A stretch of DNA of 64,000 nt from Amycolatopsis bartoniae (GCF_014191255.1 NZ_JACHWH010000003.1:687501-751500); one strand, 5' to 3'. Shown: positions 18,601-29,040, counted from the first letter of the stretch. Program-made: numbers and translations. The notes: generated by a model not told the origin, from the sequence alone.

Positions 18601-19169
18601 ACGACCTCGTGGTGCTCAGCGAGCCGCGGCTCGACGCCCCCGAGCGCGCCCGGTTCACCTTCCCGCGGCAGAAGCGCGACCGGTACCTGTGCCTGGCGGA
18701 CTTCTACCGGCCGCGGGACCTGGCGCTCAAGCAGGGCGAGGTGGACGTGCTGCCGCTGTCGCTGGTCACCATGGGCCAGCCCATCGCGGACTACGCGAAC
18801 GACCTGTTCGCCGCCGACGCCTACCGCGACTACCTCGAAGTGCACGGCCTCGGCGTGCAGCTCACCGAGGCGCTGGCGGAGTACTGGCACCGCCGCATCC
18901 GCCAGGAGCTGCACTTCTCCAGCGGCGCGGCCGTCGCGGACGAGGACCCCGACGCGATCGAGGAGTACTTCAAGCTCGGCTACCGCGGTGCCCGGTTCTC
19001 CCTCGGCTACGGCGCCTGCCCCGACCTCGAAGACCGCACCAAGATCATTGACCTGCTCGAACCGGAACGCATCGGGGTGAAGCTGTCGGAGGAGTTCCAG
19101 CTCCACCCGGAGCAGTCGACCGACGCGATCGTGTGCCACCACCCCGAAGCGAAGTACTTCAACACCTAA
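15630..19169 (+). CDS. metH: Cobalamin-dependent methionine synthase MetH
   Basis: Transfers methyl from 5-methyltetrahydrofolate to homocysteine through methylcobalamin. The 1179 residues hold all four modules in order: homocysteine-binding barrel (about 1-320) with zinc-ligand cysteines in [10 protein letters not shown] near residue 289; pterin-binding barrel (about 330-600, [13 protein letters not shown]); cobalamin module (about 630-850) with DVHDIG, Asp731-x-His733-x-x-Gly736, giving the lower axial His; and the reactivation domain (about 870-1179) binding S-adenosylmethionine, with [11 protein letters not shown] charged Lys/Arg/Glu linker ([17 protein letters not shown]) joins the last two. 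The ATG at 15630 follows a leaderless -10 box. The following HAD gene begins 9 bases after its stop. Confidence 0.97.
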   Translation: MPDRLSSPLLDALSARVVVADGAMGTALQAHDLTLDDFAGLEGCNEILNVTRPDVVRGIHRGYLEAGAEAVETNTFGANWANLAEYDIADRIFELAEAGARLARETADEFGQRFVLGSVGPGTKLPTLGHAPYARLRDAYFDEVRGLLEGGVDAVLVETTQDILQTKASVVAAHRAMEAVGRRVPVIASITVETTGTMLLGTEVGAALAALEPLGVDVIGLNCATGPAEMSEHLRTLSRSARVPLSVMPNAGLPELGPNGAVYPLTPDGLAEALSGFITEFGVGLVGGCCGTTTEHIRALAAAVRQVARAERRVRPEPGVSSLYQAVPFAQDASVLMIGERTNANGSKKFREAMLEGRYEDCVEIAREQTRDGAHLLDLCVDYVGRDGAADMAELAGRLATASTLPIMLDSTEPAVIQAGLERLGGRCAINSVNYEDGDGPDSRFQKVMRLVREHGAAVVALCIDEEGQARTAEWKVRVATRLIEDLTTNWGMRACDIIVDCLTFPVSTGQEEVRRDALETIEAIRELKRRYPEVQTTLGVSNVSFGLNPAARQVLNSVFLHECVQAGLTTAIVHASKILPMARIPDEQREVALDLVYDRRREGYDPLQKLMELFEGVSAASSRESRAQELAALPLFERLERRIVDGERTGLEADLDAAMAEKPPLEIINDTLLSGMKTVGELFGSGQMQLPFVLQSAEVMKAAVGYLEPHMEKDDSGGKGRIVLATVKGDVHDIGKNLVDIILSNNGYEVVNLGIKQPITTILDAAAEQRADAIGMSGLLVKSTVIMKENLEEMNSRGVAERWPVLLGGAALTRTYVENDLSEVYHGDVHYARDAFEGLRLMDTIMAVRRGEAPAADPEAEAKKAERKARRERSLRIAEARKAAAEPVEVPARSDVATDVPLPSPPFWGTRVVKGIPVAEYAQYLDERATFLGQWGLRGAKGGQGPSYEELVETEGRPRLRYWLDRLATDGVLAHAALVYGYFPAVAEGDDLVVLSEPRLDAPERARFTFPRQKRDRYLCLADFYRPRDLALKQGEVDVLPLSLVTMGQPIADYANDLFAADAYRDYLEVHGLGVQLTEALAEYWHRRIRQELHFSSGAAVADEDPDAIEEYFKLGYRGARFSLGYGACPDLEDRTKIIDLLEPERIGVKLSEEFQLHPEQSTDAIVCHHPEAKYFNT

Positions 19170-19177
19170 GGAGACAC

Positions 19178-19864
19178 ATGTCTGCACCGTCCACAACGGA
19201 CGGTCTGGCCGGCGTCCTGTGGGACATGGACGGCACGCTGGTCGACTCGGAGAAGCTCTGGGACGTCGCGCTCTACGAGGCGGCCGAGTGGCTCGGCGGC
19301 ACGCTCAGCGAGGAGCAGCGCCTCACGCTCGTCGGGTCCAACATGGACGCCACGTCGGCCTACCTGCTCGAAGTGACCGGGCACGAGCCCACCGCCGGGC
19401 GGATCGCCGACACCGGCGCCTGGATCCGCGAGCGTACGGCGCGGCTGTTCGACGACGAGCTGCCGTGGCGCCCGGGTGCGCGGGAGGCGCTGGCGGCCGT
19501 CCGCGAGGGCGGGCTGCCGTCGGCGCTGGTGACGTCGACCGAGCGCGCGCTGACCGAGCTGGCCCTGAACACGATCGGCCGGGAGTTCTTCGACGCCACC
19601 GTGTGCGGCGACGAGGTGGACGGGCTGAACAAGCCGCACCCCGAGCCGTACCTGCGCGCGGCCCGCCTGCTGTCCGTCGACCCGGCCCGCTGCGTCGCGG
19701 TGGAGGACTCCCAGCCGGGCACGGCGTCCGCCGCGGCGGCCGGGTGCGTGGTGCTGGTGGTGCCGAACGACGTCGCCGTGCCCCCGGGGGAGCGCCGCGT
19801 GTTCCGGGACTCGCTGGTGGGCGTGGACGCGGAAACGCTGGCCGCCGTCTTCCGGGACCGCTGA
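19178..19864 (+). CDS. HAD-superfamily hydrolase, subclass IA
   Basis: A 228-residue phosphatase with the HAD motif I DMDGT (nucleophile Asp16, acid/base Asp18), motif II SALVTST, motif III Lys in NKPHPEPY and motif IV VEDSQPG. The four-helix cap between residues 30 and 90 marks the beta-phosphoglucomutase/phosphoglycolate phosphatase-like subclass. AAGGAG covers the metH stop codon and sits 4-5 bases before the ATG, so translation is coupled to metH. The substrate is not clear; a sugar phosphate is likely. It is followed by a converging PASTA lipoprotein gene 5 bases away. Confidence 0.92.
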   Translation: MSAPSTTDGLAGVLWDMDGTLVDSEKLWDVALYEAAEWLGGTLSEEQRLTLVGSNMDATSAYLLEVTGHEPTAGRIADTGAWIRERTARLFDDELPWRPGAREALAAVREGGLPSALVTSTERALTELALNTIGREFFDATVCGDEVDGLNKPHPEPYLRAARLLSVDPARCVAVEDSQPGTASAAAAGCVVLVVPNDVAVPPGERRVFRDSLVGVDAETLAAVFRDR

Positions 19865-19869
19865 AGACC

Positions 19870-20220
19870 TCAGCGGTCGCTGTACTTGACCGCGGTCAGG
19901 GTGACCACCGTGTCGGGCGGCACCTGCGAGCCGGCGGCCGGGCTCTGCCCCGTCTGCACCCAGTCGCGGTCGAGGATCAGCATCCGCCCGCGCCCGGTGC
20001 CGTCGACCTCCCGCAGGTTGTACAGCCCGGCGGCCTGCATGGTGTCCTGGGCGTCCTGGTGGTTCATGCCGCCGACGTCCGGGACGGTGATCAGCCGCGG
20101 CGCCGCGCCGCTGGTGGCCGGGGTGGTGACACCCGGATCCCGCCCGTCGGCGGGGCCGCACCCCGCCACGGCCACCGCGGACACCAGCACGCCGAGGGAA
20201 AGTCCGATCGTCCTGTGCAT
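19870..20220 (-). CDS. Small PASTA-domain lipoprotein
   Basis: A 116-residue exported lipoprotein. The signal peptide ends in the lipobox VAGC with Cys21 as the lipidated residue. A Thr/Pro/Ala linker follows, then one PASTA domain at about residues 43-112 ([23 protein letters not shown] ... [17 protein letters not shown]). PASTA domains usually sit on Ser/Thr kinases or penicillin-binding proteins and bind peptidoglycan fragments; here the domain is free, tethered only by the lipid. AGAGGAC lies about 5-6 bases before the ATG. It stands alone, converging on the HAD gene and divergent from hisE. Confidence 0.85.
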   Translation of the reverse strand: MHRTIGLSLGVLVSAVAVAGCGPADGRDPGVTTPATSGAAPRLITVPDVGGMNHQDAQDTMQAAGLYNLREVDGTGRGRMLILDRDWVQTGQSPAAGSQVPPDTVVTLTAVKYSDR

Positions 20221-20373
20221 GGCGTCCTCTCTCCACGGCGGTCACCCGGAGGTCGCCCCCCGGCTGCGCGGCGTTACGGGGATCCGGCCCCGTTCACCGG
20301 GGGGTGTGATCCCGCTCCACCCCGGCGGGGCGGGTCGGCTGCCGCCGCGGCCGGATGGAAGGATCTACAGACC

Positions 20374-20637
20374 GTGAAGACCTTCGATGAGCTGTTCGCG
20401 GAGCTGACCGAGCGGGCGCGGACCCGGCCCGCCGGGTCGGGCACGGTCACCGCACTGGACGCGGGCGTGCACGCGCAGGGCAAGAAGGTGCTCGAAGAGG
20501 CCGGTGAGGTCTGGATCGCGGCGGAGCACGAGTCGGACGAGCGGCTGGCGGAGGAGATCTCCCAGCTGCTCTACCGGGTGCAGGTGCTGATGCTCGGCCG
20601 CGGGCTGAGCACCGAGGACGTCTACCGCTACTTGTGA
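20374..20637 (+). CDS. hisE: Phosphoribosyl-ATP pyrophosphatase HisE
   Basis: Second step of histidine synthesis: hydrolyses phosphoribosyl-ATP to phosphoribosyl-AMP and pyrophosphate. The 87 residues contain the MazG-like metal site, [13 protein letters not shown] and [14 protein letters not shown], as in mycobacterial HisE. GTG at 20374 gives [11 protein letters not shown], the conserved N-terminus, with GGAAGGA about 11 bases upstream. hisG follows 14 bases after the stop, so the pair is co-transcribed; the rest of the his genes are elsewhere. The 150 bases before it hold GC-rich inverted repeats of no clear function. Confidence 0.95.
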   Translation: MKTFDELFAELTERARTRPAGSGTVTALDAGVHAQGKKVLEEAGEVWIAAEHESDERLAEEISQLLYRVQVLMLGRGLSTEDVYRYL

Positions 20638-20651
20638 GGAAGGGGCAGGGC

Positions 20652-21494
20652 ATGCTGCGGGTTGCGGTGCCGAACAAGGGCGCGCTGGCGGAGCCGGCGT
20701 CGGAGATGCTCGGCGAGGCGGGCTACCGCCGCCGACATGACCGCGACCTCACCGTGCTCGACTCCGCCAACGAGGTCGAGTTCTTCTTCCTGCGCCCCAA
20801 GGACATCCCGATCTACGTCGGCAACGGCGAGCTGGACCTCGGCATCACCGGCCGGGACCTGGCGATCGACTCCGGCGCGCAGGTCGAGGAGGTGCTGGCG
20901 CTCGGCTTCGGCGCCTCGACGTTCCGCTACGCCGCCCCGGCGGGGCAGGACTGGAAGCCCGCCGACCTGGCGGGCAAGCGCGTCGCCACCTCGTTCCCCA
21001 ACCTGGTGCGCGGCGACCTGGCCACGCACGGGGTCGAGGCCGACGTGATCCGCCTCGACGGGGCCGTCGAGATCTCCGTGCAGCTCGGCGTCGCCGACGC
21101 CATCGCGGACGTCGTGGAGACCGGGCGCTCGCTGCGCCAGCACAACCTGGTGGCCTTCGGTGACCCGATCTGCGTCTCCGAGGCGGTGCTCGTGCAGCGC
21201 GCCGGAGCCGCGAAGGACAAGCCGAAGTCCCAGCTCGCCGCGCGGCTGCAGGGCGTGGTGTTCGCGCAGCAGTACATGATGCTCGACTACGACTGCCCCC
21301 GCGCGCTGCTGGAGCAGGCCATCGCGATCACCCCCGGCCTGGAGTCGCCCACGGTGGCGCCGCTGGCCGACGAGGACTGGGTCGCGGTGCGGGCCATGGT
21401 GCCGCGCAAGGAGGTCAACCGGATCATGGACGAGCTGGCGGAGACCGGCGCCAAGGCGGTGCTGGCCTCCGACATCCGCTCGTGCCGCCTGTGA
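20652..21494 (+). CDS. hisG: ATP phosphoribosyltransferase HisG, long form
   Basis: First step of histidine synthesis, joining ATP and PRPP. At 280 residues it is the long form with a C-terminal regulatory (ACT-like) domain that binds histidine for feedback inhibition. The N-terminus [12 protein letters not shown], the ITGRDL loop and the PRPP-binding region [17 protein letters not shown] are all in place. The ATG at 20652 is preferred to the GTG at 20634, because family members begin at [10 protein letters not shown] and AAGGGGCAGG precedes it. It follows hisE by 14 bases. Confidence 0.96.
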   Translation: MLRVAVPNKGALAEPASEMLGEAGYRRRHDRDLTVLDSANEVEFFFLRPKDIPIYVGNGELDLGITGRDLAIDSGAQVEEVLALGFGASTFRYAAPAGQDWKPADLAGKRVATSFPNLVRGDLATHGVEADVIRLDGAVEISVQLGVADAIADVVETGRSLRQHNLVAFGDPICVSEAVLVQRAGAAKDKPKSQLAARLQGVVFAQQYMMLDYDCPRALLEQAIAITPGLESPTVAPLADEDWVAVRAMVPRKEVNRIMDELAETGAKAVLASDIRSCRL

Positions 21495-21500
21495 CGCGGA

Positions 21501-21525
21501 GACGGGGGTCCGGAGGAGCCCCGTC
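21501..21525. terminator. Possible terminator hairpin after hisG
   Basis: GACGGGG (21501-21507) pairs with CCCCGTC (21519-21525) across an 11-base loop, just after the hisG stop and before the converging SDR gene. There is no T run, so termination would be of the U-less type common in GC-rich genomes. Confidence 0.35.
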
Positions 21526-21588
21526 ACCGGGCCGGCACACGGTCGCAGCCACTTCCTGCGCGACCGCGCGCCGGGCGGTCTGCGGCGG

Positions 21589-22413
21589 TCAGTTGCCGCC
21601 GTGCGCCTCGATCGACAGCTTCTCCCACTCGCGCCACTCCGCGAGGCGGGACTCGTAGTCAGCGGTGGCGATGGCCAGCGGGCCGTCGCCGAAGAACACG
21701 CGCAGCGGCGGGTTCTCCGCGTCCACGAGCGCGAGGACCGCCTTGCCGGTGGCCTTCGGGTCACCCGGCTTCGCCACCCGCGACTTGCGCTGCTCGGCGG
21801 CGCGCTCGCGCACGGGCTCGTAGTCGGCCAGCGGTGTCGCGTGCTTCGCCGACGGGCCGCCCCAGTCGGTGGAGAAGCCGCCGGGCTCGATGAGCGTGAC
21901 CTTGATGCCGAAGTAGTCGACCTCCTGGGCCAGCGACTGGCTGAACGCCTCCAGTGCCCACTTCGACGCGTTGTAGATGCCGATGTTCGGGAACGCCGAG
22001 ATCCCGCCGATCGACGACACCTGCAGGATGTGCCCCGACCGCTGCGCGCGCAGGATCGGCAGCGCCGCCTGCGTGACCCACAGCGCGCCGAACACGTTCG
22101 TCTCGAACTGGGCGCGGACCTCGGCCTCGCTCAGCTCCTCGATCAGGCCGAACTGCCCGTACCCGGCGTTGTTGACCACGACGTCCAGCCGTCCGAAGTG
22201 GTCGGCCGCCTGCTTCACGGCGGCGAAGTCGGCTTCGCGGTCGTTCACGTCGAGCCGCAGGGGCAGCAGCGCGTCGCCGAAGCGCTCGCGCAGGTCGTCC
22301 AGGGTGGCGGTGTCGCGCGCGGTCGCGGCGACGCGGTCCCCGCGCTCCAGCGCGGCGACCGTCCACTCGCGACCGAACCCCTTGGATGCTCCGGTGATGA
22401 ACCAGACCTTCAT
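21589..22413 (-). CDS. Short-chain dehydrogenase/reductase
   Basis: A 274-residue classical SDR: cofactor motif TGASKGFG, NNAG at about residues 84-87, catalytic Ser in VSSIGG and Tyr-x3-Lys in YNASK. Arg in the loop after beta strand 2 (ATARDTATL) favours NADP(H). It is co-translated with the XRE regulator upstream: the regulator stop overlaps this ATG (ATGA). The arrangement suggests the regulator controls its own partner enzyme. The substrate is unknown. Confidence 0.9.
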   Translation of the reverse strand: MKVWFITGASKGFGREWTVAALERGDRVAATARDTATLDDLRERFGDALLPLRLDVNDREADFAAVKQAADHFGRLDVVVNNAGYGQFGLIEELSEAEVRAQFETNVFGALWVTQAALPILRAQRSGHILQVSSIGGISAFPNIGIYNASKWALEAFSQSLAQEVDYFGIKVTLIEPGGFSTDWGGPSAKHATPLADYEPVRERAAEQRKSRVAKPGDPKATGKAVLALVDAENPPLRVFFGDGPLAIATADYESRLAEWREWEKLSIEAHGGN

Positions 22414-23267
22414 GAACTTCCTTTCCCAGCGGGAGTTTCCCTGTTCGGGCCGGCGGGCTCCGCGGCGAGCCCGGCCAGCAGGGTGAGCCCGTCCGCGCTC
22501 GGGCTACCCGGTTCGGCGCTGTAGACGAACAACTGCTGCCCGGGGGCGTTCGTCACACCCAGCGCCTGCGAACGCAGCACCAGCTCACCGACGCGCGGAT
22601 GCCGGAACCGCTTGTGCTCGCTCTTGCGCGGCCGCACCTCGTGCCGCGCCCAGAGGGACGCGAAGGCCGGGCTGCGCACGGTCAGCTCACCGACCACTTC
22701 GGACACCCGCGGGTGGTCGGGGAACGCCCCGGAACCCGCGCGCAGGCTCGCGACCGTGCCGCGGGCCACCGAATCCCAGTCTACGTAGAACTCGACCGCC
22801 GCGGGGTCGAGGAACACCATGCGGGCCAGGTTGTCGAACCGGGCGAAACCGGAGTACAGCGCGGCCGACAGCGAGTTGGCGGCCAGGACGTCGAGCGCGG
22901 GCCCGAGCACGGTCGCGGGCGCGGAGACGGAGTGCTCCATCAGCGTCCACAGCCCGGGATCCACCGTACGGGGCGACACCCGCGCCACCGCCTGCGGCGC
23001 GGGCATCGCGAGCCGGAACAGGTGCGCCGCCGCGTCCTCGTCGAGCCGCAGCGCGCGGGCGACGGCGTCGAGCACCTGGTCCGACGGATGCCGTTCCCGG
23101 CCCTGTTCGAGCCGGACGTAGTAGTCGGTGCTCACCCCGGCGAGCAGCGCGACCTCTTCGCGGCGCAGTCCCGGCACCCGGCGCTCGCCGTCCTCGGGCA
23201 GCCCCGCCTGCCGGGGTGTCACCAGGTTTCGGCGGGCGCGGAGGAACTCACCGAGCTCGTTGTCCAT
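22410..23267 (-). CDS. XRE-family regulator with MmyB-like C-terminal domain
   Basis: A 285-residue regulator of a family abundant in actinomycetes. The helix-turn-helix is at about residues 30-70 (LRREEVALLAGVSTDYYVRLEQG). The rest is the MmyB-like domain, a PAS-type fold reported to bind fatty-acid-like ligands (WTLMEHSVSAPATVLGPALDVLAAN and FDNLARMVFLDP are typical). The family often sits next to an SDR gene, as here, where the two overlap by 4 bases. ATG at 23267 is supported by a -10 box 7 bases upstream and an inverted repeat over it. Confidence 0.93.
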   Translation of the reverse strand: MDNELGEFLRARRNLVTPRQAGLPEDGERRVPGLRREEVALLAGVSTDYYVRLEQGRERHPSDQVLDAVARALRLDEDAAAHLFRLAMPAPQAVARVSPRTVDPGLWTLMEHSVSAPATVLGPALDVLAANSLSAALYSGFARFDNLARMVFLDPAAVEFYVDWDSVARGTVASLRAGSGAFPDHPRVSEVVGELTVRSPAFASLWARHEVRPRKSEHKRFRHPRVGELVLRSQALGVTNAPGQQLFVYSAEPGSPSADGLTLLAGLAAEPAGPNRETPAGKGSS

Positions 23268-23280
23268 ACGTCCGAACGTA
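23267..23280 (-). promoter_or_regulatory. -10 box TACGTT with overlapping inverted repeat, XRE-SDR operon
   Basis: On the minus strand TACGTT (23275-23280) ends 7 bases before the ATG at 23267. TACGT and ACGTA arms (23267-23271, 23276-23280) form an inverted repeat with a 4-base centre over the -10 box and transcription start, a plausible autoregulatory operator. Confidence 0.45.
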
Positions 23281-23330
23281 ACCGCCCGCCGCCGGGACTG
23301 CCTGGGTGCGGTCCACCCACCCGGCGCGGC

Positions 23331-24260
23331 TCAGCCGCGGGGCTTCTTGGGCAGCAGGTCGTAGAGCTTCTTGCGCGAGCCGGTGTCGTTCTCGTTGCGG
23401 GTCTGCGCCACCGAGGTGATGAAGTCCTCGAACACGAACTCGTCCGCGATCGGCACCGGCGCCGGGGCGGGCTGGCGCGCCAGGTGCTGGTCGAGCACCT
23501 CCGCGATCTGCCGGAACGCCACCGCCTGCGTGGTCTCCGGCGCGAACGTGGTGACCGGCATGCCGTGCGCGGCGGCCTCGTTCATCACCACCCCGAGCGG
23601 GACGTGCGCCAGCAGCGGGTAGCCGAAGTTCTCCAGCTCGGCGAGCGCGGCCGCGGCGTAGGTGGACATCGGCCGCCGGTAGAGCCCCGGCACCACGCCG
23701 AAGTAGGGGATCGGCTCGCGCTGCACCGACTGCTGCACGTAGTTGAGCTGGTCGTTGAGCAGCCGCAGCGCCCGGATGCTCGTGCGGTCGGGCTGCACCG
23801 GCACCAGGATGCCGTGCGTGGCCGCGAGCGCGTTGTTGGTGAGCACGTCGAGCGCGGGCGGGCAGTCGATCAGCACGTGGTCGTAGTTCGCGAACTGGAT
23901 CACCCGGGCGAGCTGCCAGCCCGGCACCCGGAAGCTGTCGAGCCTGCGGATCAGGTCGAACATCCCCGGCGAGGTGGGGATCACGTCGAACGCGCCGCCA
24001 GGGCCGAGGTTGCTGCGCGGGTGCGGGACGATCAGCTCCTCGACCGGCCCCTTCCACATCTTCGTCAGCGCCTTCGCGAGGCTCGGGCCACTGACCGGTG
24101 CCTCCGGCAGGCCCAGCATCTCCGTGGTGGCGTGGCCCTGCGGGTCGAGGTCGATGAGCAGCACCCGGCGCCCGCGTTCGGCGAGGGCCGCGGCGGCACC
24201 GACGCTCAGCGCGGTCTTGCCGACGCCGCCTTTCTGGTTGACCACCGAGGTGATCTGCAC
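23331..24260 (-). CDS. ParA-family ATPase (orphan, no adjacent ParB)
   Basis: A 309-residue P-loop ATPase with the deviant Walker A KGGVGKT near residue 10, Walker A' LIDLDPQGHATT and Walker B VLIDCPP. These features define the ParA/Soj group, which positions DNA or protein cargo by patterned binding to the nucleoid. No parB, parS or centromere-like repeat is adjacent, and the chromosomal parAB usually lies near oriC, so this is an accessory ParA. The C-terminal 50 residues (after about 255) form an extension with EFVFEDFITSV and a basic end. AGGAG lies 9 bases before the GTG. It follows the thioesterase gene by 85 bases on the same strand. Confidence 0.88.
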   Translation of the reverse strand: MQITSVVNQKGGVGKTALSVGAAAALAERGRRVLLIDLDPQGHATTEMLGLPEAPVSGPSLAKALTKMWKGPVEELIVPHPRSNLGPGGAFDVIPTSPGMFDLIRRLDSFRVPGWQLARVIQFANYDHVLIDCPPALDVLTNNALAATHGILVPVQPDRTSIRALRLLNDQLNYVQQSVQREPIPYFGVVPGLYRRPMSTYAAAALAELENFGYPLLAHVPLGVVMNEAAAHGMPVTTFAPETTQAVAFRQIAEVLDQHLARQPAPAPVPIADEFVFEDFITSVAQTRNENDTGSRKKLYDLLPKKPRG

Positions 24261-24345
24261 TCGAGCGCTCCTACGGGATCGTCGTTGCGGTCAGGTTAGT
24301 GGATCTCCGCCCGCCGCCGGGGGAGGTTCCGGCCTCCCGTGTCGT

Positions 24346-25125
24346 TCAGCGCGGCCGGACCATCAGCGCCTGCGCCCCGGAGGCCACCGGGCCTTCGAGA
24401 TCGCGCAGCGTACTCGTGGCCGTGCCGATCCCGTCCGGGCCCACCGCGGTCGCCGCGTCGAGGCCGATCCACTCACCCTGCGGCGGCCGCCGCAGGTGCA
24501 CGGTCAGTTCGCTGTTGATGAACCACCACTCCCGCGCGTCGAGGAAGTTCGACGCGCCGTTGCCGCAGTCGGCGACCGCGAACAGCCGCTGCAGCGGGCT
24601 CGGCTCCTCCCCGTCGACCAGCGCGACCCGCTGCCGCCCCCACACCGCGGCCGGCCCGGGCACGGCGAGCCCGCCCGAGACCGACCGCCACTCCACCGCG
24701 TCGAGGAAACCGGGCAGCCAGCCCTCCGGCCACTCCGACACCGGGCAGTCCTCCGGCTTCGGCCAGTCCCCGCCCGGCACGTTCGCGATCTCCCGCGTGT
24801 CCGACGTGGCGATGCGCCAGCCCGACGCCCGCGCGACCGTGCGGGTGTCCGACGCCAGCTCCGCCACCAGCAGCTCGACCGAGCGGCCCGGCCGTTCCAC
24901 GCGGGCGCGCACCGACAGCTCGGTGAGCGGGGCCGGGCCGAGGATCTCCACGGTGACCCTGGCGAGCCTGCTCTCGCGTTCCGGCGGAAGGGCCTCCAGC
25001 GCCCGCACGAGCAGCGCCGACGGCGGCCCGAAGTGCTGCGCGCCGGACGTCCACGGCCCGGCGGTGTGCTGGGTGGGCTGGAAGCGGCCCTCGCCGCGGG
25101 GCAGGTAGAAAGCGCTCTCGGTCAT
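24346..25125 (-). CDS. Acyl-CoA thioesterase family protein (double hotdog)
   Basis: A 259-residue protein of the thioesterase (TesB-like, Acyl-CoA_thio) type with two hotdog halves: N-terminal TAGPWTSGAQHFGPPSALLVRALE and C-terminal FVAD-like FAVADCGNGAS, followed by WWFINSELTVHLRRPPQGEWIGL, the usual central strand pattern of this family. It would hydrolyse acyl-CoA or act as a related hydratase; chain length is not clear. The ATG lies 2 bases after the stop of the RecB-like nuclease gene, so the two are one transcript, and it therefore shares that gene's promoter. Confidence 0.82.
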   Translation of the reverse strand: MTESAFYLPRGEGRFQPTQHTAGPWTSGAQHFGPPSALLVRALEALPPERESRLARVTVEILGPAPLTELSVRARVERPGRSVELLVAELASDTRTVARASGWRIATSDTREIANVPGGDWPKPEDCPVSEWPEGWLPGFLDAVEWRSVSGGLAVPGPAAVWGRQRVALVDGEEPSPLQRLFAVADCGNGASNFLDAREWWFINSELTVHLRRPPQGEWIGLDAATAVGPDGIGTATSTLRDLEGPVASGAQALMVRPR

Positions 25126-25127
25126 GC

Positions 25128-26018
25128 TCAGTCCGCTCGGTCCAGCAGGGTCTCCACACCCGGGTCGGGCTCGGGCCAGCCCGGGTACTCCGGCGGCGTG
25201 CCACCGAACGACGGGCACAGCGCCTGGTGCGAGCACCAGTCGCACAGCCTGCCGGGGTTGGGCCGGAAGTCCCCGGTCTTCCCGGCACGCAGGATGGCCT
25301 GCCAGATCGCCTCCAGCGTGCGCTCGAAGCGGCGCAGCTCCGGCTCGTCCGGCGTGTACGCCAGCGACTGCCCGTCGGTGAGGTACATGAGCTTCAGCTG
25401 CCGGGGCACGACCCCGCGCAGGCGCCACAGCACCACCGCGTAGAACTTCATCTGGAACAGGGCCTTGGCCTCGCCGATCTCCCGCGGCGCGGCCCCGGTC
25501 TTGTAGTCGACCACCCGCAGCTCGCCGGTGGGCGCCACGTCCAGCCGGTCGACGTACCCGCGCAGCCGGACCCCGGAGTCCAGCTCGATCTCCACGTGCA
25601 GCTCGCACGCCTCGGGCGACAGGCGCCGCGGGTCCTCCAGCGCGAAGTAGCGGTCCAGCAGCTTCTCCGCCCCGCTCAGCCAGTCGGCCACCTGCCCGGC
25701 GTCCTCCGCGGCGAACAGCTGCGCCCACTCCGGGCGCTCCCCGGACAGCTCCGCCCACGCCGGGGCCAGCAGCTCCTTCGCCCGCTCGGGCACCCGGTCC
25801 GGCTGCGGCAGCGCGAACAGCCGCTCCAGCACCGAGTGCACGAGCGTGCCGCGCAGCTGCGCCTTGGTGGGCACCTCGGGCAGCTTGTCGACCGCCCGGA
25901 ACCGGTAGAGCAGCGGGCACTGCTTGAAGTCGCTCGCCCGCGACGGCGACAGCGCCGGCCGCCGCACGGTGGTGGCCGGGGTCGCGGTCGCCGTCTGCTG
26001 ATCTTCGGCTGCCTGCAT
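25128..26018 (-). CDS. RecB-family nuclease with 4Fe-4S cluster motif (PD-(D/E)XK)
   Basis: A 296-residue stand-alone nuclease of the RecB/Cas4/AddB C-terminal type. The PD-(D/E)XK core is visible: GTLVHSVLE (motif I His), LRGYVDRLDV (Asp), LRVVDYKTG (Asp-x-Lys) and QMKFYAVVLWRL (QxxxY motif). One Cys in FKQCPLLYR and three in LCDWCSHQALCP form the iron-sulphur staple. It is not beside cas genes, so a repair role is likely; the homologue I recall is Rv2119. The ATG at 26018 is chosen over an upstream frame start because a TAGGGT -10 box ends 7 bases before it. Its promoter matches the RecA-NDp pattern of DNA-damage genes. Confidence 0.9.
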   Translation of the reverse strand: MQAAEDQQTATATPATTVRRPALSPSRASDFKQCPLLYRFRAVDKLPEVPTKAQLRGTLVHSVLERLFALPQPDRVPERAKELLAPAWAELSGERPEWAQLFAAEDAGQVADWLSGAEKLLDRYFALEDPRRLSPEACELHVEIELDSGVRLRGYVDRLDVAPTGELRVVDYKTGAAPREIGEAKALFQMKFYAVVLWRLRGVVPRQLKLMYLTDGQSLAYTPDEPELRRFERTLEAIWQAILRAGKTGDFRPNPGRLCDWCSHQALCPSFGGTPPEYPGWPEPDPGVETLLDRAD

Positions 26019-26025
26019 GTCCTGC

Positions 26026-26048
26026 ACCCTAAGGCAGGGCACCGACAG
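26026..26048 (-). promoter_or_regulatory. RecA-NDp-like (PafBC-type) promoter of the RecB-like nuclease
   Basis: On the minus strand CTGTCGGTG (26048-26040), 8 bases, then TAGGGT (26031-26026), then 7 bases to the ATG. The known RecA-NDp consensus is TTGTCRGTG-N8-TANNNT, so 8 of 9 upstream positions and the full -10 pattern match. Confidence 0.7.
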
Positions 26049-26125
26049 TTCCGGGAGCTGCCACGCCGCCTCCGCGGTCACCGGGGGTGAGACCCGCCGT
26101 CACGCAACTCCCACACCCCGGCCTT

Positions 26126-26131
26126 TAGGCT
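26126..26131 (+). promoter_or_regulatory. -10 box TAGGCT of the M50 protease gene, leaderless
   Basis: TAGGCT is followed by 7 bases and the ATG at 26139. Confidence 0.55.
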
Positions 26132-26138
26132 GGGTGGC

Positions 26139-28173
<2,035 letters not shown>

Positions 28174-28185
28174 GCCCGCCTGCGC

Positions 28186-29040
28186 TCAGCTGGTCTTGTC
28201 CCCCGCGTAGCACCAGACGCCGCCCTCTTTCTTGAGGCCGATCTCGAAGTCCTTGGTGCCACCGGGGCCCTTCGCGGTGGCCGGGACGAGCGCGGTGTCG
28301 CCGTCGGTCTCGGCGGCGCCGTTGATCGTCACCGTGAGCCCGGCCGGGATCTCCGGCGCGGTCTGGCCGGTGCTCAGGCACACCGTGTCCTGCAGGCCCT
28401 GCCGGTCGGCGTTGTCGTACGCCTGGGCCACCGCCTGCGCGGTCTCCTCGGGCGTCGCCTTGCCGCCGACCGCCGGGGTGCCGCTGCTCGCGCGCGAGCT
28501 GGGCGAGAGCTTGCTGGCGCTGGCGCTGGGCCGCGCGCTGCTCGGGGCCGGCGCGGCCTGGCTGGGCGGGGGCGCCGCGGTGCCCTTGTCGTCCTTGCCG
28601 GTGAGCAGGATGAGCGCGGTCACGCCGCCGCCGACCAGCACGACCACGGCCGCGATGATCCCGATGATCAGGCCGGTCCGCTTCTTCGGCGGCTCACCGG
28701 GGCCGTCGGGGAACTGGCTGTAGCCGGGGTACTGCCCGTACTGCTGCGCCGGGGCGCCCGGGTAGCCGGGCTGCGGGTTCGGCCCGCTGGGCGGGTACGC
28801 GCCGCCCGGCTGCTGCTGCGGCCCGCTGGGCGGGTACGCGCCGCCGGGCTGCTGCCCCCACTGGCCCTGCTGACCTTGCTGGCCGTACGGGTTCTGCTGC
28901 TGGCCCCACTGCCCCTGCTGGCCTTGCTGCCCCTGTTGCCCGTAGGGGTCGTGCTGCTGGCCCCACTGACCCTGCTGGCCCTGCTGACCGTAGGGATCCT
29001 GCGGGCCCCACTGGCCGGGCTGCTGCGGCGGATAGGTCAT
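28186..29040 (-). CDS. Gln/Pro-rich single-pass membrane protein with extracytoplasmic Cys-pair domain
   Basis: A 284-residue protein in three parts. Residues 1-118 are low-complexity, made of repeats such as DPYGQQGQQGQWGQQ and AYPPSGP. PPKKR precedes one membrane segment at about 122-147, giving a cytoplasmic N-terminus. Outside, a Ser/Ala/Pro linker leads to a domain with Cys in DTVCLSTG and VWCYAGD, probably a disulphide. It is a paralogue of the next gene on the same strand: both keep the TM sequence style, the two Cys and the terminal W-C motif. The 3' end converges on trmI with a 12-base gap. Function unknown; an envelope or sensory role is only a guess. Confidence 0.8.
   Translation of the reverse strand: MTYPPQQPGQWGPQDPYGQQGQQGQWGQQHDPYGQQGQQGQQGQWGQQQNPYGQQGQQGQWGQQPGGAYPPSGPQQQPGGAYPPSGPNPQPGYPGAPAQQYGQYPGYSQFPDGPGEPPKKRTGLIIGIIAAVVVLVGGGVTALILLTGKDDKGTAAPPPSQAAPAPSSARPSASASKLSPSSRASSGTPAVGGKATPEETAQAVAQAYDNADRQGLQDTVCLSTGQTAPEIPAGLTVTINGAAETDGDTALVPATAKGPGGTKDFEIGLKKEGGVWCYAGDKTS
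28849..29016 (-). repeat. Tandem Gly-Gln-Gln / Gly-Gln-Trp coding repeats
   Basis: The segment encodes residues 9-64 of the membrane protein above. Units of GQQ and GQWGQQ are repeated, with DPYGQQ or NPYGQQ recurring three times; the DNA is accordingly a chain of near-identical 9-16 base units and is likely to vary in length between strains. Confidence 0.8.

Noticed and set aside
20221-20373. Attenuator or histidine leader peptide before hisE
   Set aside because: GC-rich inverted repeats exist but no short frame with a run of His codons was found.
25128-26018. Cas4 of a CRISPR system
   Set aside because: Motifs are shared, but there is no array or other cas gene, and the protein fits the stand-alone actinobacterial RecB-like repair nuclease.
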